Notes: generated by a model not told the origin, from the letters alone. Numbered from the stretch's first letter, positions 16,247 through 26,184 are shown. The stretch is DNA of 64,000 nucleotides from Streptomyces halstedii (GCA_000720535.1 JOAZ01000001.1:62001-126000), one strand, 5' to 3'. Numbers and translations are program-made.

Positions 16247-18418
16247 TCACGCCTGGACCGCGAGGACCAGCGGGAACACCCCGGTCGCCCCGGCCCGGCG
16301 GAGCAGCCGGGCCGCCACGGCCAGCGTCCAGCCCGTGTCGGAGAGATCGTCCACGAGCAGGACCGGTCCGCCCGCGGCTCTCAGCGCCTCGGCCAACGGG
16401 GCCTCCACGACCAGGGCCTCGTGCAGAGCGCGCACCCGTTGAGCGCTGTTGGTCTGCGAGATGCGCAGGTCCTCGCTGCCCGGCGCGTAGCTCACGGAAC
16501 CCAGCAGCGGCATACGGCCCACCTCGGCGATACGGCTGCCCAGCGAGTGGACCAGAAGCGGCCGACGCCGTGACGCGACGGTGACGACCCCCGCCGGCCT
16601 CGCGGGTGAGTCCGGTCCGCCGCCGGCCCAGCCACCGGGTCCCTTGGCCCAGTCGGCGAGGACTGTGACCACGGCATCGGCCACGTCGTCCGGGACGGGG
16701 GAGTCGGGGGCGTCGGCCGCCAGCATCGGGCGGAGCCTGTTGCCCCAGCCGATGTCGGACAGCCGGCCGAGCGCCCGGCCGGGGAACGCCAGCTCGTCCG
16801 CCGGGATCCTGCCCTTGAGGTCGACACCCACCGAGGCCAGTCCGGTGGGCCACATCTTGCGGGCCTCCACCTCGACCCCCGGACGTCCCAACTCGCCCTG
16901 GGCCCCGTCGAGGGCGGCGGTGGAGACCTTGTCGTCGAACCGGGCACCCGCGCAGTTGTCACAGCGTCCGCACGCGGTGGCCTCCTCGTCGTCCAGCTGG
17001 CGACGCAGGAACTCCATGCGGCATCCCGTACCGGCCGCGTAGTCGCGCATGGCCTGTTGCTCGGCCTTTCGCTGCCGGGCGACCCAGGCATAGCGCTCCG
17101 CGTCGTAGACCCACGGCTCACCGGTGGAGGTCCAGCCGCCCTTCACACGCTTCACCGCGCCGTCCACGTCCAGCACCTTCAGCATCGTCTCCAGCCGAGT
17201 GCGCCTCAGATCGACCAGGGGCTCCATCGCGGGCAGCGAGAGGGGGCGGCCCGCGTGGGCGAGGACGTCGAGCGTGCGTCGCACCTGCTCCTCCGAGGGG
17301 AAGGCGACCGACGCGAAGTACTGCCAGATCGCCTCGTCCTCCTTTCCGGGCAGCAGCAGGACCTCGGCGTGCTCGACGCCGCGCCCCGCCCGCCCGACCT
17401 GCTGGTAGTAGGCGATGGGGGACGAGGGCGAGCCCACGTGCACGACGAAGCCGAGGTCGGGCTTGTCGAAACCCATGCCGAGCGCGGACGTGGCCACCAG
17501 CGCCTTGACCCGGTTGGCCAGCAGATCGTCCTCGGCCAGCTGCCGGTCGGCGTTCTCGGTGCGGCCCGTGTACGAGGAGACCGCGTGTCCGCACCGGCGG
17601 AGATAGGTGGTGACCTCCTCGGCCGCCGCGACCGTGAGTGTGTAGATGATCCCGGAGCCGGGAAGCTCCCCGAGGTGGTCGCCGAGCCAGGCCAGGCGGT
17701 GTGCGGCACTGGGCAGTCGGAGCACGCCGAGACTCAGACTCTCCCGGTCCAGAGGCCCGCGCAGGACGAGCGCGTCCGTGCCCGCGCCCGTGCCGAGCTG
17801 CTCGGCGACGTCCGCGGTCACGCGTGCGTTGGCGGTCGCGGTGGTGGCCAGGACCGGCACCCCGGCCGGCAGATCGGCGAGCATCGTGCGGAGCCGGCGG
17901 TAGTCCGGCCGGAAGTCGTGTCCCCAGTCGGAGATGCAGTGCGCCTCGTCGACCACGAGCAGACCGGTGGTGGCGGCGAGCTCCGGAAGCACCTGATCGC
18001 GGAAATCCGGGTTGTTGAGCCGCTCGGGACTTACCAGGAGCACGTCCACCTCGCCCGCCGCCACCTCGGCGCGCACGGTGTCCCATTCCTCGGTGTTCGA
18101 GGAGTTGATGGTGCGCGCGCTGATTCCGGCACGGGCGGCCGCGGCCACCTGGTTGCGCATCAGCGCGAGCAGCGGTGAGACGATGACGGTGGGCCCGCCC
18201 CCCTGCGCGCGCAGCAGCGATGTCGCCACGAAATACACGGCGGACTTCCCCCAGCCGGTCCGCTGCACGACCAGAGCCCTGCGTTTGTCGGCGACGAGGG
18301 CCTCGATGGCCCGCCACTGGTCCTCGCGCAGCTTCGCGGTGCCCGTGGTGTCCCCGACCAGGCGGGCGAGTACGGAATCGGCCGAGGTCCTGAGCTCTGA
18401 GCGGTCTGCGTTGGTCAT
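16247..18418 (-). CDS. recQ: RecQ-family ATP-dependent DNA helicase with C-terminal phosphoribosyltransferase-like domain
   Basis: A 723-aa (or 727-aa, from an ATG at 18430) 3'-5' DNA helicase for recombination and repair. Walker A is QRTGWGKSA near residues 52-60; the DEAH box is VDEAHCISDWGHDFRPDYRRL-like near 158; motif VI is QVGRAGRG. A RecQ zinc site is visible near residues 465-490 (C..EFLR ... CGRCDNC). Instead of an HRDC domain, the last ~190 residues end with VLLVDDLSDTGWTL, the PRPP-loop type motif of type I phosphoribosyltransferases. It is divergent from a DUF4192 gene over a pair of DnaA boxes. I chose 18418 because GGGGGC precedes it; 18430 is equally open. Confidence 0.92.
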   Translation of the reverse strand: MTNADRSELRTSADSVLARLVGDTTGTAKLREDQWRAIEALVADKRRALVVQRTGWGKSAVYFVATSLLRAQGGGPTVIVSPLLALMRNQVAAAARAGISARTINSSNTEEWDTVRAEVAAGEVDVLLVSPERLNNPDFRDQVLPELAATTGLLVVDEAHCISDWGHDFRPDYRRLRTMLADLPAGVPVLATTATANARVTADVAEQLGTGAGTDALVLRGPLDRESLSLGVLRLPSAAHRLAWLGDHLGELPGSGIIYTLTVAAAEEVTTYLRRCGHAVSSYTGRTENADRQLAEDDLLANRVKALVATSALGMGFDKPDLGFVVHVGSPSSPIAYYQQVGRAGRGVEHAEVLLLPGKEDEAIWQYFASVAFPSEEQVRRTLDVLAHAGRPLSLPAMEPLVDLRRTRLETMLKVLDVDGAVKRVKGGWTSTGEPWVYDAERYAWVARQRKAEQQAMRDYAAGTGCRMEFLRRQLDDEEATACGRCDNCAGARFDDKVSTAALDGAQGELGRPGVEVEARKMWPTGLASVGVDLKGRIPADELAFPGRALGRLSDIGWGNRLRPMLAADAPDSPVPDDVADAVVTVLADWAKGPGGWAGGGPDSPARPAGVVTVASRRRPLLVHSLGSRIAEVGRMPLLGSVSYAPGSEDLRISQTNSAQRVRALHEALVVEAPLAEALRAAGGPVLLVDDLSDTGWTLAVAARLLRRAGATGVFPLVLAVQA

Positions 18419-18465
18419 GCCCCCATGCAACCCGATGCCTGTGACAAAGCGCGAACGACCGGACG

Positions 18466-18493
18466 CCCCTGTGGATAACTTTATCCACAGGGG
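18466..18493. promoter_or_regulatory. Perfect inverted pair of DnaA boxes between recQ and the DUF4192 gene
   Basis: Thirteen-bp arms CCCCTGTGGATAA and TTATCCACAGGGG are perfect reverse complements separated by CT. Each arm contains the consensus DnaA box TTATCCACA exactly. The spacer is too short for a normal hairpin loop, so a DNA-binding site is more likely than a terminator. It sits 47 bp from the recQ start and 35 bp from the DUF4192 start, where it could control both promoters. Confidence 0.75.
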
Positions 18494-18528
18494 TCGCGTA
18501 AATCCTGGCGCCGCGGGACGGTCATCCC

Positions 18529-19911
18529 ATGAACAAGCATCCCGAATCGACCGAACCGGCAGACGAGCAGCACATCACCCTGCGTGGTCCCGCCGAACTG
18601 GCCGACGCGCTTCCCTACCTGATGGGTTTCCACCCGAGCGACAGCGTGGTCATGGTGGCGCTGCACGGTGGCCTGGGCCGCTTCGGCGGGCGGCTGAGGC
18701 TGGACATTCCCTCCGCCCCGGTCGAGTGGACGCGTGTCTCGAACCAACTGGCGCGAAGCCTGGTCTCGGGCAGTGAGCGGCGTGACTCCCGTCCCGACGC
18801 GATCGTCGTCTTCCTCTGCCAGGACCCCGCCGAGGGCGAGAGCGCCAACCAGGTCATGGAGCGTCTGAGGCCGTTCGCGCAGCGTCTGCGCACAGCCTGC
18901 GGGGCACTCGACGTGCCCGTGCTCGAAGCGCTCTGCGTCTCCGACGGCCGGTACTGGTCCTACTGCTGCCCCGACACGCGTTGCTGCCCGGCCGAGGGGA
19001 ATCCGCTGGCGCTGCCGGGCACCACGGTCATGGCCGCGGCGGCCGCCTACGCGGGGATCCGGGTGCGTGGTTCCCTGCGGGACATGGAGGCGCGTCTCAT
19101 GCCCAGGGACACCGTGCCCGTGGAGGAGCAGCTACGGGCGCTGGACGCGGCGGGGGCCAGGCTCGTCTCCCGGATCCTCGACGTCCGGGGGCGGCGCCAG
19201 GTGGCCGACGAGACCCTGGTGCTCGCGGGGAAGCTCATCGAGCGCCTGGGACGGGCCGCCGCGGCCCCGTCGGGCGCTACCGAATCCGACATCGACACCG
19301 CCGACGACCGGCTGATCGACGCGGAGGAGGCCGCCGCGGTGATCCTCGGGCTACAGGACCGCGAGACCAGGGACCGGGCGGCTGAGTGGATGGAGGGGCG
19401 CGAAGCGGAAGGTGCTCTGCGCCTGTGGCGGGCGCTCGCACGCCGGTGCGTCGGTCCGTACGTGGAACACTCCGCCGCGCCGCTCGCGCTGGTCGGCTGG
19501 GTGTCCTGGTCGACCGGCGACGAGCCGGTGGCCCGGGTCGCCCTGGGGCTCGCCCTCCGCGCGGACCCCGACTACACGTTCGCGCAACTGCTGCACCAGG
19601 CGTGCAACGACGGACTGGATCCGGAGACGCTGCGCCGCTGCCTGCGCGGGGAGCGCAGTCTGCGTGCCGCCCACGGAGGCACGGCCCCCGGCGGCGAACA
19701 CCGGCCCCGGCGACCCGCTCCCGGCCCGCCCCGCCGGCGCCAGGCGCGCACACGGGACGCGGAGCCGATGAACGCGGCGCGGCGGACGCCGCCGAAGCCC
19801 GGCCCTGCCGGACCCGCTCGCGGCACCTTCCGCTCCCGGCCGGCCGGGACCCGTAGGCGGGTACGCGTCCAGCGGATGCGAGCGCGGCGTGGCACCCGGA
19901 CCGGTCACTGA
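18529..19911 (+). CDS. DUF4192 domain protein
   Basis: A 460-aa protein. Residues from about 15 to 370 match the DUF4192 pattern of actinobacteria: LRGPAELADALPYLMGFHPSDSVVMVAL near the start, and SWSTGDEPVARVALGLAL ... DYTFAQLL near the end. The final ~90 residues are Arg/Pro-rich, strongly basic and probably disordered. No catalytic residue or localisation signal is recognised. The function of the family is unknown. It is divergent from recQ and shares the DnaA-box inverted repeat; a genome-maintenance link is only inference. The ATG at 18529 is well placed after the shared promoter region. Confidence 0.85.
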   Translation: MNKHPESTEPADEQHITLRGPAELADALPYLMGFHPSDSVVMVALHGGLGRFGGRLRLDIPSAPVEWTRVSNQLARSLVSGSERRDSRPDAIVVFLCQDPAEGESANQVMERLRPFAQRLRTACGALDVPVLEALCVSDGRYWSYCCPDTRCCPAEGNPLALPGTTVMAAAAAYAGIRVRGSLRDMEARLMPRDTVPVEEQLRALDAAGARLVSRILDVRGRRQVADETLVLAGKLIERLGRAAAAPSGATESDIDTADDRLIDAEEAAAVILGLQDRETRDRAAEWMEGREAEGALRLWRALARRCVGPYVEHSAAPLALVGWVSWSTGDEPVARVALGLALRADPDYTFAQLLHQACNDGLDPETLRRCLRGERSLRAAHGGTAPGGEHRPRRPAPGPPRRRQARTRDAEPMNAARRTPPKPGPAGPARGTFRSRPAGTRRRVRVQRMRARRGTRTGH

Positions 19912-20382
19912 CGATCAAAGCCCGGCGGAACGGCTGCGGTGACCTCCTCGAAGGAGGCGTCACTGCCCAGGACGAATGCGCAAGGAGGCTGATTCGCAGA
20001 TTCACTGATTCGCGGTGTACGGAGTGGCCGCCCGGTCGGATCGAGTGGCCAGGTTGGGTGGAGGCACGGACGGGGTGGAGGCACGGACGGGGTGGAGGCA
20101 CGGACGGGGTGGAGGCACGGACCGGGTGGTGGGCGGACCGGGACCTCGGTGGGGTGCGGGCTGGGTGGTGGTTGGTTCGGGCGGATTGGGGGGGCGTCGG
20201 TGGGGGGCGCACACAGCCGGGTGGTGGTCGGACCGGAGCGTCGGTGGAGGAGCACACAGCCGGGGTCGTCGTCGGAGCGGGGCATCGGCGGAGGCGGCAC
20301 GGACCGGGTGGTCGGGTTCGGGCGGGGAGACGGAGATCGCGAAGGGAGTGTTTATCGTCAGGAAGACGACTATGATTTCGGC
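19912..20382. repeat. 471-bp gap with strongly G-rich plus strand, including a 17-bp minisatellite
   Basis: Four tandem copies of GTGGAGGCACGGACGGG (17 bp) occupy 20058-20125; the last copy is changed at its end. From 20040 to 20330 the plus strand is heavily G-skewed and has runs of six or seven G near 20180-20205, which could form a G-quadruplex. The period is not a multiple of three and the open frames crossing it look accidental. A short dyad, TCGTC/GACGA around 20354-20369, lies just before the Nudix gene. Confidence 0.65.
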
Positions 20383-21147
20383 ATGCCGCCCTACGACCCG
20401 TCGACCTTCCCGCCCTTCGCTGTCACCGTCGACCTGGTTGTGCTCACAGTGCGCCGCCACGCGCTCTGCGCACTGGTGGTGCGCCGTGGTGAGGCGCCCT
20501 TCCAGGGCATGTGGGCTCTGCCGGGCGGATTCGTCAGAACCGACGAGGATCTCGGCGCCGCCGCCGCGCGGGAACTCGCCGAGGAGACCGGACTCTGCGC
20601 GCAGGACCCGGCCGCCCCCGCCGTGGGAAACGGCGCCCACCTGGAGCAGTTGGGCACGTACGGGGATCCCGGACGGGATCCCAGGATGCGGGTCGTCAGT
20701 GTGGCGCACCTCGCGCTGGCCCCCGATCTTCCCGCGCCGCGTGCCGGTGGTGACGCCAACAGCGCGCGCTGGGCGCCCGTCGGGGAGCTGCTCGGCCCGG
20801 GAGGCGGCATGGGCCGCGACGGCGAGCAGCCGGCTCCACTGGCGTTCGACCACGCGCGCATTCTCGACGACGGGGTGGAACGCGCCCGCTCCAAGATCGA
20901 ATACTCCTCGCTGGCAACGGCGTTCTGCCCGCCCGAGTTCACCGTGGGCGAGCTTCGGCGGGTCTACGAGGCGGTGTGGGGTGTGGTCCTGGACCCGCGC
21001 AACTTCCACCGCAAGGTCACCGGCACACCGGGCTTCCTGGTGCCGTCCGGCGGGACCACCACGCGGCAGGGCGGGCGTCCCGCACAGCTGTTCAGGACGG
21101 GCTCCGCCACCGTGCTCAATCCTCCGATGCTCCGACCCGAAGTCTGA
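20383..21147 (+). CDS. Nudix-domain protein, NrtR-like (hydrolase or NAD-metabolism regulator)
   Basis: A 254-aa protein with a complete Nudix box (GGFVRTDEDLGAAAARELAEETGL region, residues 48-71, all conserved Gly, Glu and Arg positions kept). The C-terminal ~80 residues (ATAFCPPEFTVGELRRVYE ... LDPRNFHRKV) match the winged helix of NrtR, an ADP-ribose-responsive repressor of NAD cofactor genes. An intact Nudix box means it may still hydrolyse ADP-ribose or a related nucleotide. The start at 20383 is set by the conserved AVTVDLVVLTV N-terminus; the frame is open well upstream through the G-rich repeat. No NAD-biosynthesis gene is adjacent. Confidence 0.82.
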   Translation: MPPYDPSTFPPFAVTVDLVVLTVRRHALCALVVRRGEAPFQGMWALPGGFVRTDEDLGAAAARELAEETGLCAQDPAAPAVGNGAHLEQLGTYGDPGRDPRMRVVSVAHLALAPDLPAPRAGGDANSARWAPVGELLGPGGGMGRDGEQPAPLAFDHARILDDGVERARSKIEYSSLATAFCPPEFTVGELRRVYEAVWGVVLDPRNFHRKVTGTPGFLVPSGGTTTRQGGRPAQLFRTGSATVLNPPMLRPEV

Positions 21148-21335
21148 TTTTCGGACTTTCGGTACCGAGGTTGGCCAGGCCGCCCCGCCTCCGCGCGCCA
21201 ATCGGGCAACGGAACGCCGGTAGAGGCAAAGCTGCAACAAAAGTCTGAAATGTCGCGTTATCTTGCAGGGGTACCTCGTCCTCAGAGGTACCCCCGCCCT
21301 GCCGCCGAGCGGTCTCACCCTCCGCGAGAGAAGCG

Positions 21336-23078
21336 ATGCTCCAGGCCACCGGACTCACCAGCGCCCCCGGCCGCGACAGACCCCCCGTCGTGGACGACTT
21401 GACCTTCGAAGCCCCTCCCGGCCGCGTCACCGCGCTCCTCGGCGCGCCCGGTTCCGGCAAGACCGCCGCCCTGCGGCTGATGCTCGAACTCGAACCCGGG
21501 CGCGGCGTCACCTACTTCCGCGGCCGCCCCCTGCACCGCATCGGCCACCCCGCCCGTGAAGTCGGCGTACTGCTGGGTGACGTGCCCGGTCACCCGGCGC
21601 GCACGGCCCGCGGTCAGCTCCGCATGCTCTGCGCCGCCGCCGGAGTCCCCGCGACCCGCGCGGACGAACTGCTGGAGGTCGTCGGCCTGGCGGGTCTCGG
21701 GGATCAGCGCCTCGGCGCCCTCTCGGCGGGCATGGACCGCCGGCTGGGCCTCGCCTCCGCACTTCTCGGAGACCCGCACACACTCGTGCTCGACGAGCCC
21801 GCCAAGGGCCTCTCCCCACGGGAGAGGAGCTGGATGCACGGCCTGCTGCGGGCCCACGCGGCCGAGGGCGGGACGGTCCTGCACACCACCAGCGACCCCA
21901 AAGAAGCCGCCGCGACGGCCGACCGGGTGGTCACCATCGACGGCGGCCGCCTGATCGCCGACCAGGCGGTGGCCGACTTCTCCCGGACGCGGCTGCGCCC
22001 CCGGGTCGTGGTCCGCACGCCCCACGCCGCACGGCTGGCAGCCGTCGTCAGCCGGGAGGCGCGGTCCGCCCGGCGCCCCGTCGAGGTGGTCGCCGAGGAC
22101 GGCAGCCGCCTGTCGGTCTACGGCAGCAGCTGCGCGGAGATCGGGGACACGGCGTACCGGCACGGCGTCCCCGTACACCAACTCGCGGACGAGACCGGGG
22201 ACGCGGGACCGGTCGCCGACCCCGCCGCCGCCCGGCGAGCCGTCCCGAGACCCGCTTCCGCCGTGGCGGTCTCGAAGCTCCCGCCCCCGATCCGGGTGCG
22301 TCCCGACCGCGGCCCGCTGCGGCCCCTGCGCTACGAGTTGCGCCGTCTCTTCGGTGTCCGGACGACCACTCTCGTCCTCACCGTCGTCGTGCTGCTCTCG
22401 GCGGTCGTCTCCGTCGTGCTCGCCCGCTCCGGCCGAGTACCGCTCCCCGACCTGCTGGTCGCCTGGCCCGAGCTGCTGCCGCTGCCGCCCGCCGCGTTCG
22501 GGGCCGGCCTGATCGGCGCCCTCTCCTTCGGTGACGAGTACCGGTATCCGGCGCTGGCCGCGGGGCGGGGGACCGTCCCCCGCCGCCTGGGGCTGCTGCT
22601 GGCGAAGCTGGCCGTCTGCGGTGCCGTCGCCCTGCTGATCGCGCTGGTCTCCGTGCTCGCGGACGCCGAGGCCCTGCGCCTCGTGTACGGCGGTGACCTG
22701 GTCACGGTGCCGGACAACGCCCTCGCGCTGGGAGCCAGTTGGGCCTGCTTCTCGGTGGGCTGCGCCTGGGCCGGGCTGCTCGCCGCGGGGATCTTCCACA
22801 GGGCGGCGGCAGGGGTCGCGGCCGTTCTCGCGGTGCCCGTCCTTGTCGTTCCGCTGGTGCAGAAGCTGCTCGCCGTACCGTCCGCGCGTTCGATCGCCGG
22901 GCTCCCTGCCAGGCTCCGCGAACTCGCCTGGCTGCAGTGGCCGTACGAGGCGGACCGGTGGGCCATGGCCGCGGTGCGGATCGTGACGCAGCCCGTCGGC
23001 GCCGCTCTGTCCCTGTCGTTGTCGATCCTGGTCTGCGCCTACGTGTTCACCGGGCTGCGGGGGAGGGCGCGTTGGTGA
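21336..23078 (+). CDS. ABC transporter: ATPase and permease fused in one polypeptide
   Basis: A 580-aa fusion. The N-terminal ABC domain has Walker A GAPGSGKT (36-43), a degenerate signature LSAGM (129-133; usually LSGGQ) and Walker B LVLDEP (150-155). The H-loop histidine seems absent (HTTSDP at 183-188). Residues 335-580 form six or so membrane segments of the ABC-2 type. The half-transporter probably dimerises. Substrate unknown. It lies directly upstream of whiH on the same strand, separated by a gap carrying a sigma-WhiG -10. The two probably have separate promoters. The N-terminal ATG is the first after a GC-poor upstream stretch. Confidence 0.8.
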   Translation: MLQATGLTSAPGRDRPPVVDDLTFEAPPGRVTALLGAPGSGKTAALRLMLELEPGRGVTYFRGRPLHRIGHPAREVGVLLGDVPGHPARTARGQLRMLCAAAGVPATRADELLEVVGLAGLGDQRLGALSAGMDRRLGLASALLGDPHTLVLDEPAKGLSPRERSWMHGLLRAHAAEGGTVLHTTSDPKEAAATADRVVTIDGGRLIADQAVADFSRTRLRPRVVVRTPHAARLAAVVSREARSARRPVEVVAEDGSRLSVYGSSCAEIGDTAYRHGVPVHQLADETGDAGPVADPAAARRAVPRPASAVAVSKLPPPIRVRPDRGPLRPLRYELRRLFGVRTTTLVLTVVVLLSAVVSVVLARSGRVPLPDLLVAWPELLPLPPAAFGAGLIGALSFGDEYRYPALAAGRGTVPRRLGLLLAKLAVCGAVALLIALVSVLADAEALRLVYGGDLVTVPDNALALGASWACFSVGCAWAGLLAAGIFHRAAAGVAAVLAVPVLVVPLVQKLLAVPSARSIAGLPARLRELAWLQWPYEADRWAMAAVRIVTQPVGAALSLSLSILVCAYVFTGLRGRARW

Positions 23079-23138
23079 CGGCGTAGATCCGACAGAATGA
23101 TGATCGGTCCTCAACTCCCCGGAGAATGCACGATTTCT

Positions 23139-23146
23139 GCCGATAA
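23139..23146 (+). promoter_or_regulatory. Sigma-WhiG-type -10 element of the whiH promoter
   Basis: GCCGATAA is a perfect match to the -10 element recognised by sigma-WhiG (a FliA-like sigma factor; consensus TAAA-N15-GCCGATAA). It lies about 93 bp before the whiH start. A clear TAAA-like -35 at the right spacing is not visible. whiH is a known WhiG target in S. coelicolor. Confidence 0.75.
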
Positions 23147-23238
23147 GGCGTCAATTGTGGGGCGAGTGCCGATCACCCTTTCGTGTGCTTTTCACCAAAG
23201 ACCTCAAGCGGCGGGTGAGCCACGCCGACAAAGGATGC

Positions 23239-24126
23239 GTGAGTACCCTTGCGCACGCCATGATGACCGCCGCCCGCTCCGCCGATTCCGGTCTCGCCGG
23301 ACCGGGCGAAATCGACCGCTACCCCTACACGGAGCCGCCTGCCGGCGAGCAGGCCGCCCTGCGCGCCTGGGGCGGTGCCGACTCCGATCTGGGACGGGCG
23401 GGCCGACGCGGCACGGCCGGCCGGGGCCGCGGCCTCCACGGCCAACTGGTCCAGCAGTTGGGCCAGATGATCGTTTCCGGGGACCTCGGCGCCGACCGGC
23501 CGCTCGTTCCCGAGGAGATCGGCCAGCGATTCGAGGTCTCCCGCACCGTGGTCAGGGAGTCCCTGCGTGTGCTGGAGGCCAAGGGCCTGGTCAGCGCACG
23601 CCCCAATGTCGGTACCCGGGTCCGCCCCGTCAGTGACTGGAACCTCCTGGATCCCGACATCATCGAATGGAGGGCCTTCGGTCCCCAGCGTGACGACCAG
23701 CGCCGTGAGCTGACCGAGCTGCGGTGGACGATCGAGCCGCTGGCGGCGCGCCTGGCGGCCGGCCACGGGCGCGAGGACATCCAGCAGCGCCTCGGCGACA
23801 TGATCGAGATCATGGGGCACGCGACGGGGCAGGGGGACACCATCACGTTCTCCCGGGCCGACGGGGAGTTCCACGCCCTGCTCATCCAGGCCGCCGGAAA
23901 CCGCATGCTGGAGCACCTCTCCGGGATCGTGTCCGCCGCCCTGCACGTCTCCGGCGGCCCGGTCATGGGCTGTGACCGGCCCGGCGAGGCGTCACTCGGA
24001 CACCACGCGCGCATCGTGGAGGCGCTCGCCTCGGGTGACGCGACCGGCGCCGAGGCGGCCATGCGTCAGCTGCTCGTCGGTCACCCGGATGTCGAGCGAG
24101 TCGTTCCCGCCCCCCGCGAGCACTGA
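23239..24126 (+). CDS. whiH: Sporulation regulator WhiH (GntR family, FadR subgroup)
   Basis: A 295-aa regulator needed for sporulation septation in aerial hyphae. The winged HTH lies at about residues 63-130 (LVQQLGQMIVSGDL ... RTVVRESLRVLEAKGLVSARPNVGTRV). The C-terminal FCD helical domain (residues ~140-290) carries several histidines suited to metal/ligand binding. The start is GTG 23239 with AAAGGA upstream. Identity rests on its place immediately before hrdB, its FadR-type architecture and a WhiG -10 upstream, as in S. coelicolor. WhiH represses its own gene there; the likely ligand is an organic acid (family inference). Confidence 0.93.
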   Translation: MSTLAHAMMTAARSADSGLAGPGEIDRYPYTEPPAGEQAALRAWGGADSDLGRAGRRGTAGRGRGLHGQLVQQLGQMIVSGDLGADRPLVPEEIGQRFEVSRTVVRESLRVLEAKGLVSARPNVGTRVRPVSDWNLLDPDIIEWRAFGPQRDDQRRELTELRWTIEPLAARLAAGHGREDIQQRLGDMIEIMGHATGQGDTITFSRADGEFHALLIQAAGNRMLEHLSGIVSAALHVSGGPVMGCDRPGEASLGHHARIVEALASGDATGAEAAMRQLLVGHPDVERVVPAPREH

Positions 24127-24467
24127 GCGCGGCGCAGCCGCCGAGTACAGCACGGCCGGGGTGCGCGGACCGTGTGCCGCCGGGCCCGCGGGTCCGGCGG
24201 CACAATTGTGCGGATAGGTGACACCTGATTGAGTTTGTCGCGTATGGGGTGTGACTCGGGCCACGCGAATTGGCCGTAACACTCCTGGGGACAGTGCGAT
24301 GACTTAAGAGGTGACCGCCGCGGAAGGAATACAGCAGCCATGCAGTGCGCTGTCCAGTTCTGAGGCCAAGCCCGCGCCGTCGGCGACATCCCCAGCCGCC
24401 GGTCGTCGGTTCGAGCTCTCCCCAGGGCCGGGCCGGAAGCCGTTTCCATCGTTCCGAGAGGTTGTTC
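24127..24467 (+). other. whiH-hrdB gap: hrdB promoter and long 5' leader
   Basis: The gap holds the hrdB promoter at 24276-24302 and the transcribed leader. A dyad around 24175-24200 (CCGCCGGGCCCGCGGGTCCGGCGG) can terminate whiH. The sequence around 24200-24300 is AT-richer than its surroundings. The leader contains no coding region that I can support. Confidence 0.55.
24276..24302 (+). promoter_or_regulatory. ECF-type promoter of hrdB
   Basis: GTAAC (24276-24280) and CGATGA (24297-24302) are separated by 16 bp, about 170 bp before the hrdB start. This matches the promoter used by the ECF sigma factor ShbA for hrdB in other Streptomyces (from memory). It gives a 5' leader of roughly 160 nt, in which I see no recognised riboswitch. 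Confidence 0.7.
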
Positions 24468-26018
<1,551 letters not shown>

Positions 26019-26034
26019 GCCGCCGTCGCGGACA

Positions 26035-26086
26035 CACAGGGCGAGGGCCCGGGAACCACACCAGGTTCCCGGGCCCTCGCCCTGTG
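26035..26086. terminator. hrdB terminator: 23-bp perfect stem
   Basis: Perfect 23-bp arms (26035-26057 and 26064-26086) with a 6-base loop start 16 bp after the hrdB stop. This is the longest perfect hairpin in the window. It is symmetric enough to block transcription from either side. Confidence 0.9.
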
Positions 26087-26184
26087 CGGGCCCTCGCCCC
26101 TCGCCTCGTGTGGGTGCGGGTGCGGGGGACAGGCGGGTGAATGACGCTGAGTAGGCACCGTTCACCTCGGAGTCAGGAGCCCCC

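Noticed and set aside
18466-18493. Replication origin suggested by DnaA boxes.
   Set aside because: Only two boxes, no box cluster, and no dnaA, dnaN or gyrB next to it.
20058-20125. CRISPR array.
   Set aside because: Repeats are contiguous 17-bp units without spacers and no cas gene is present.
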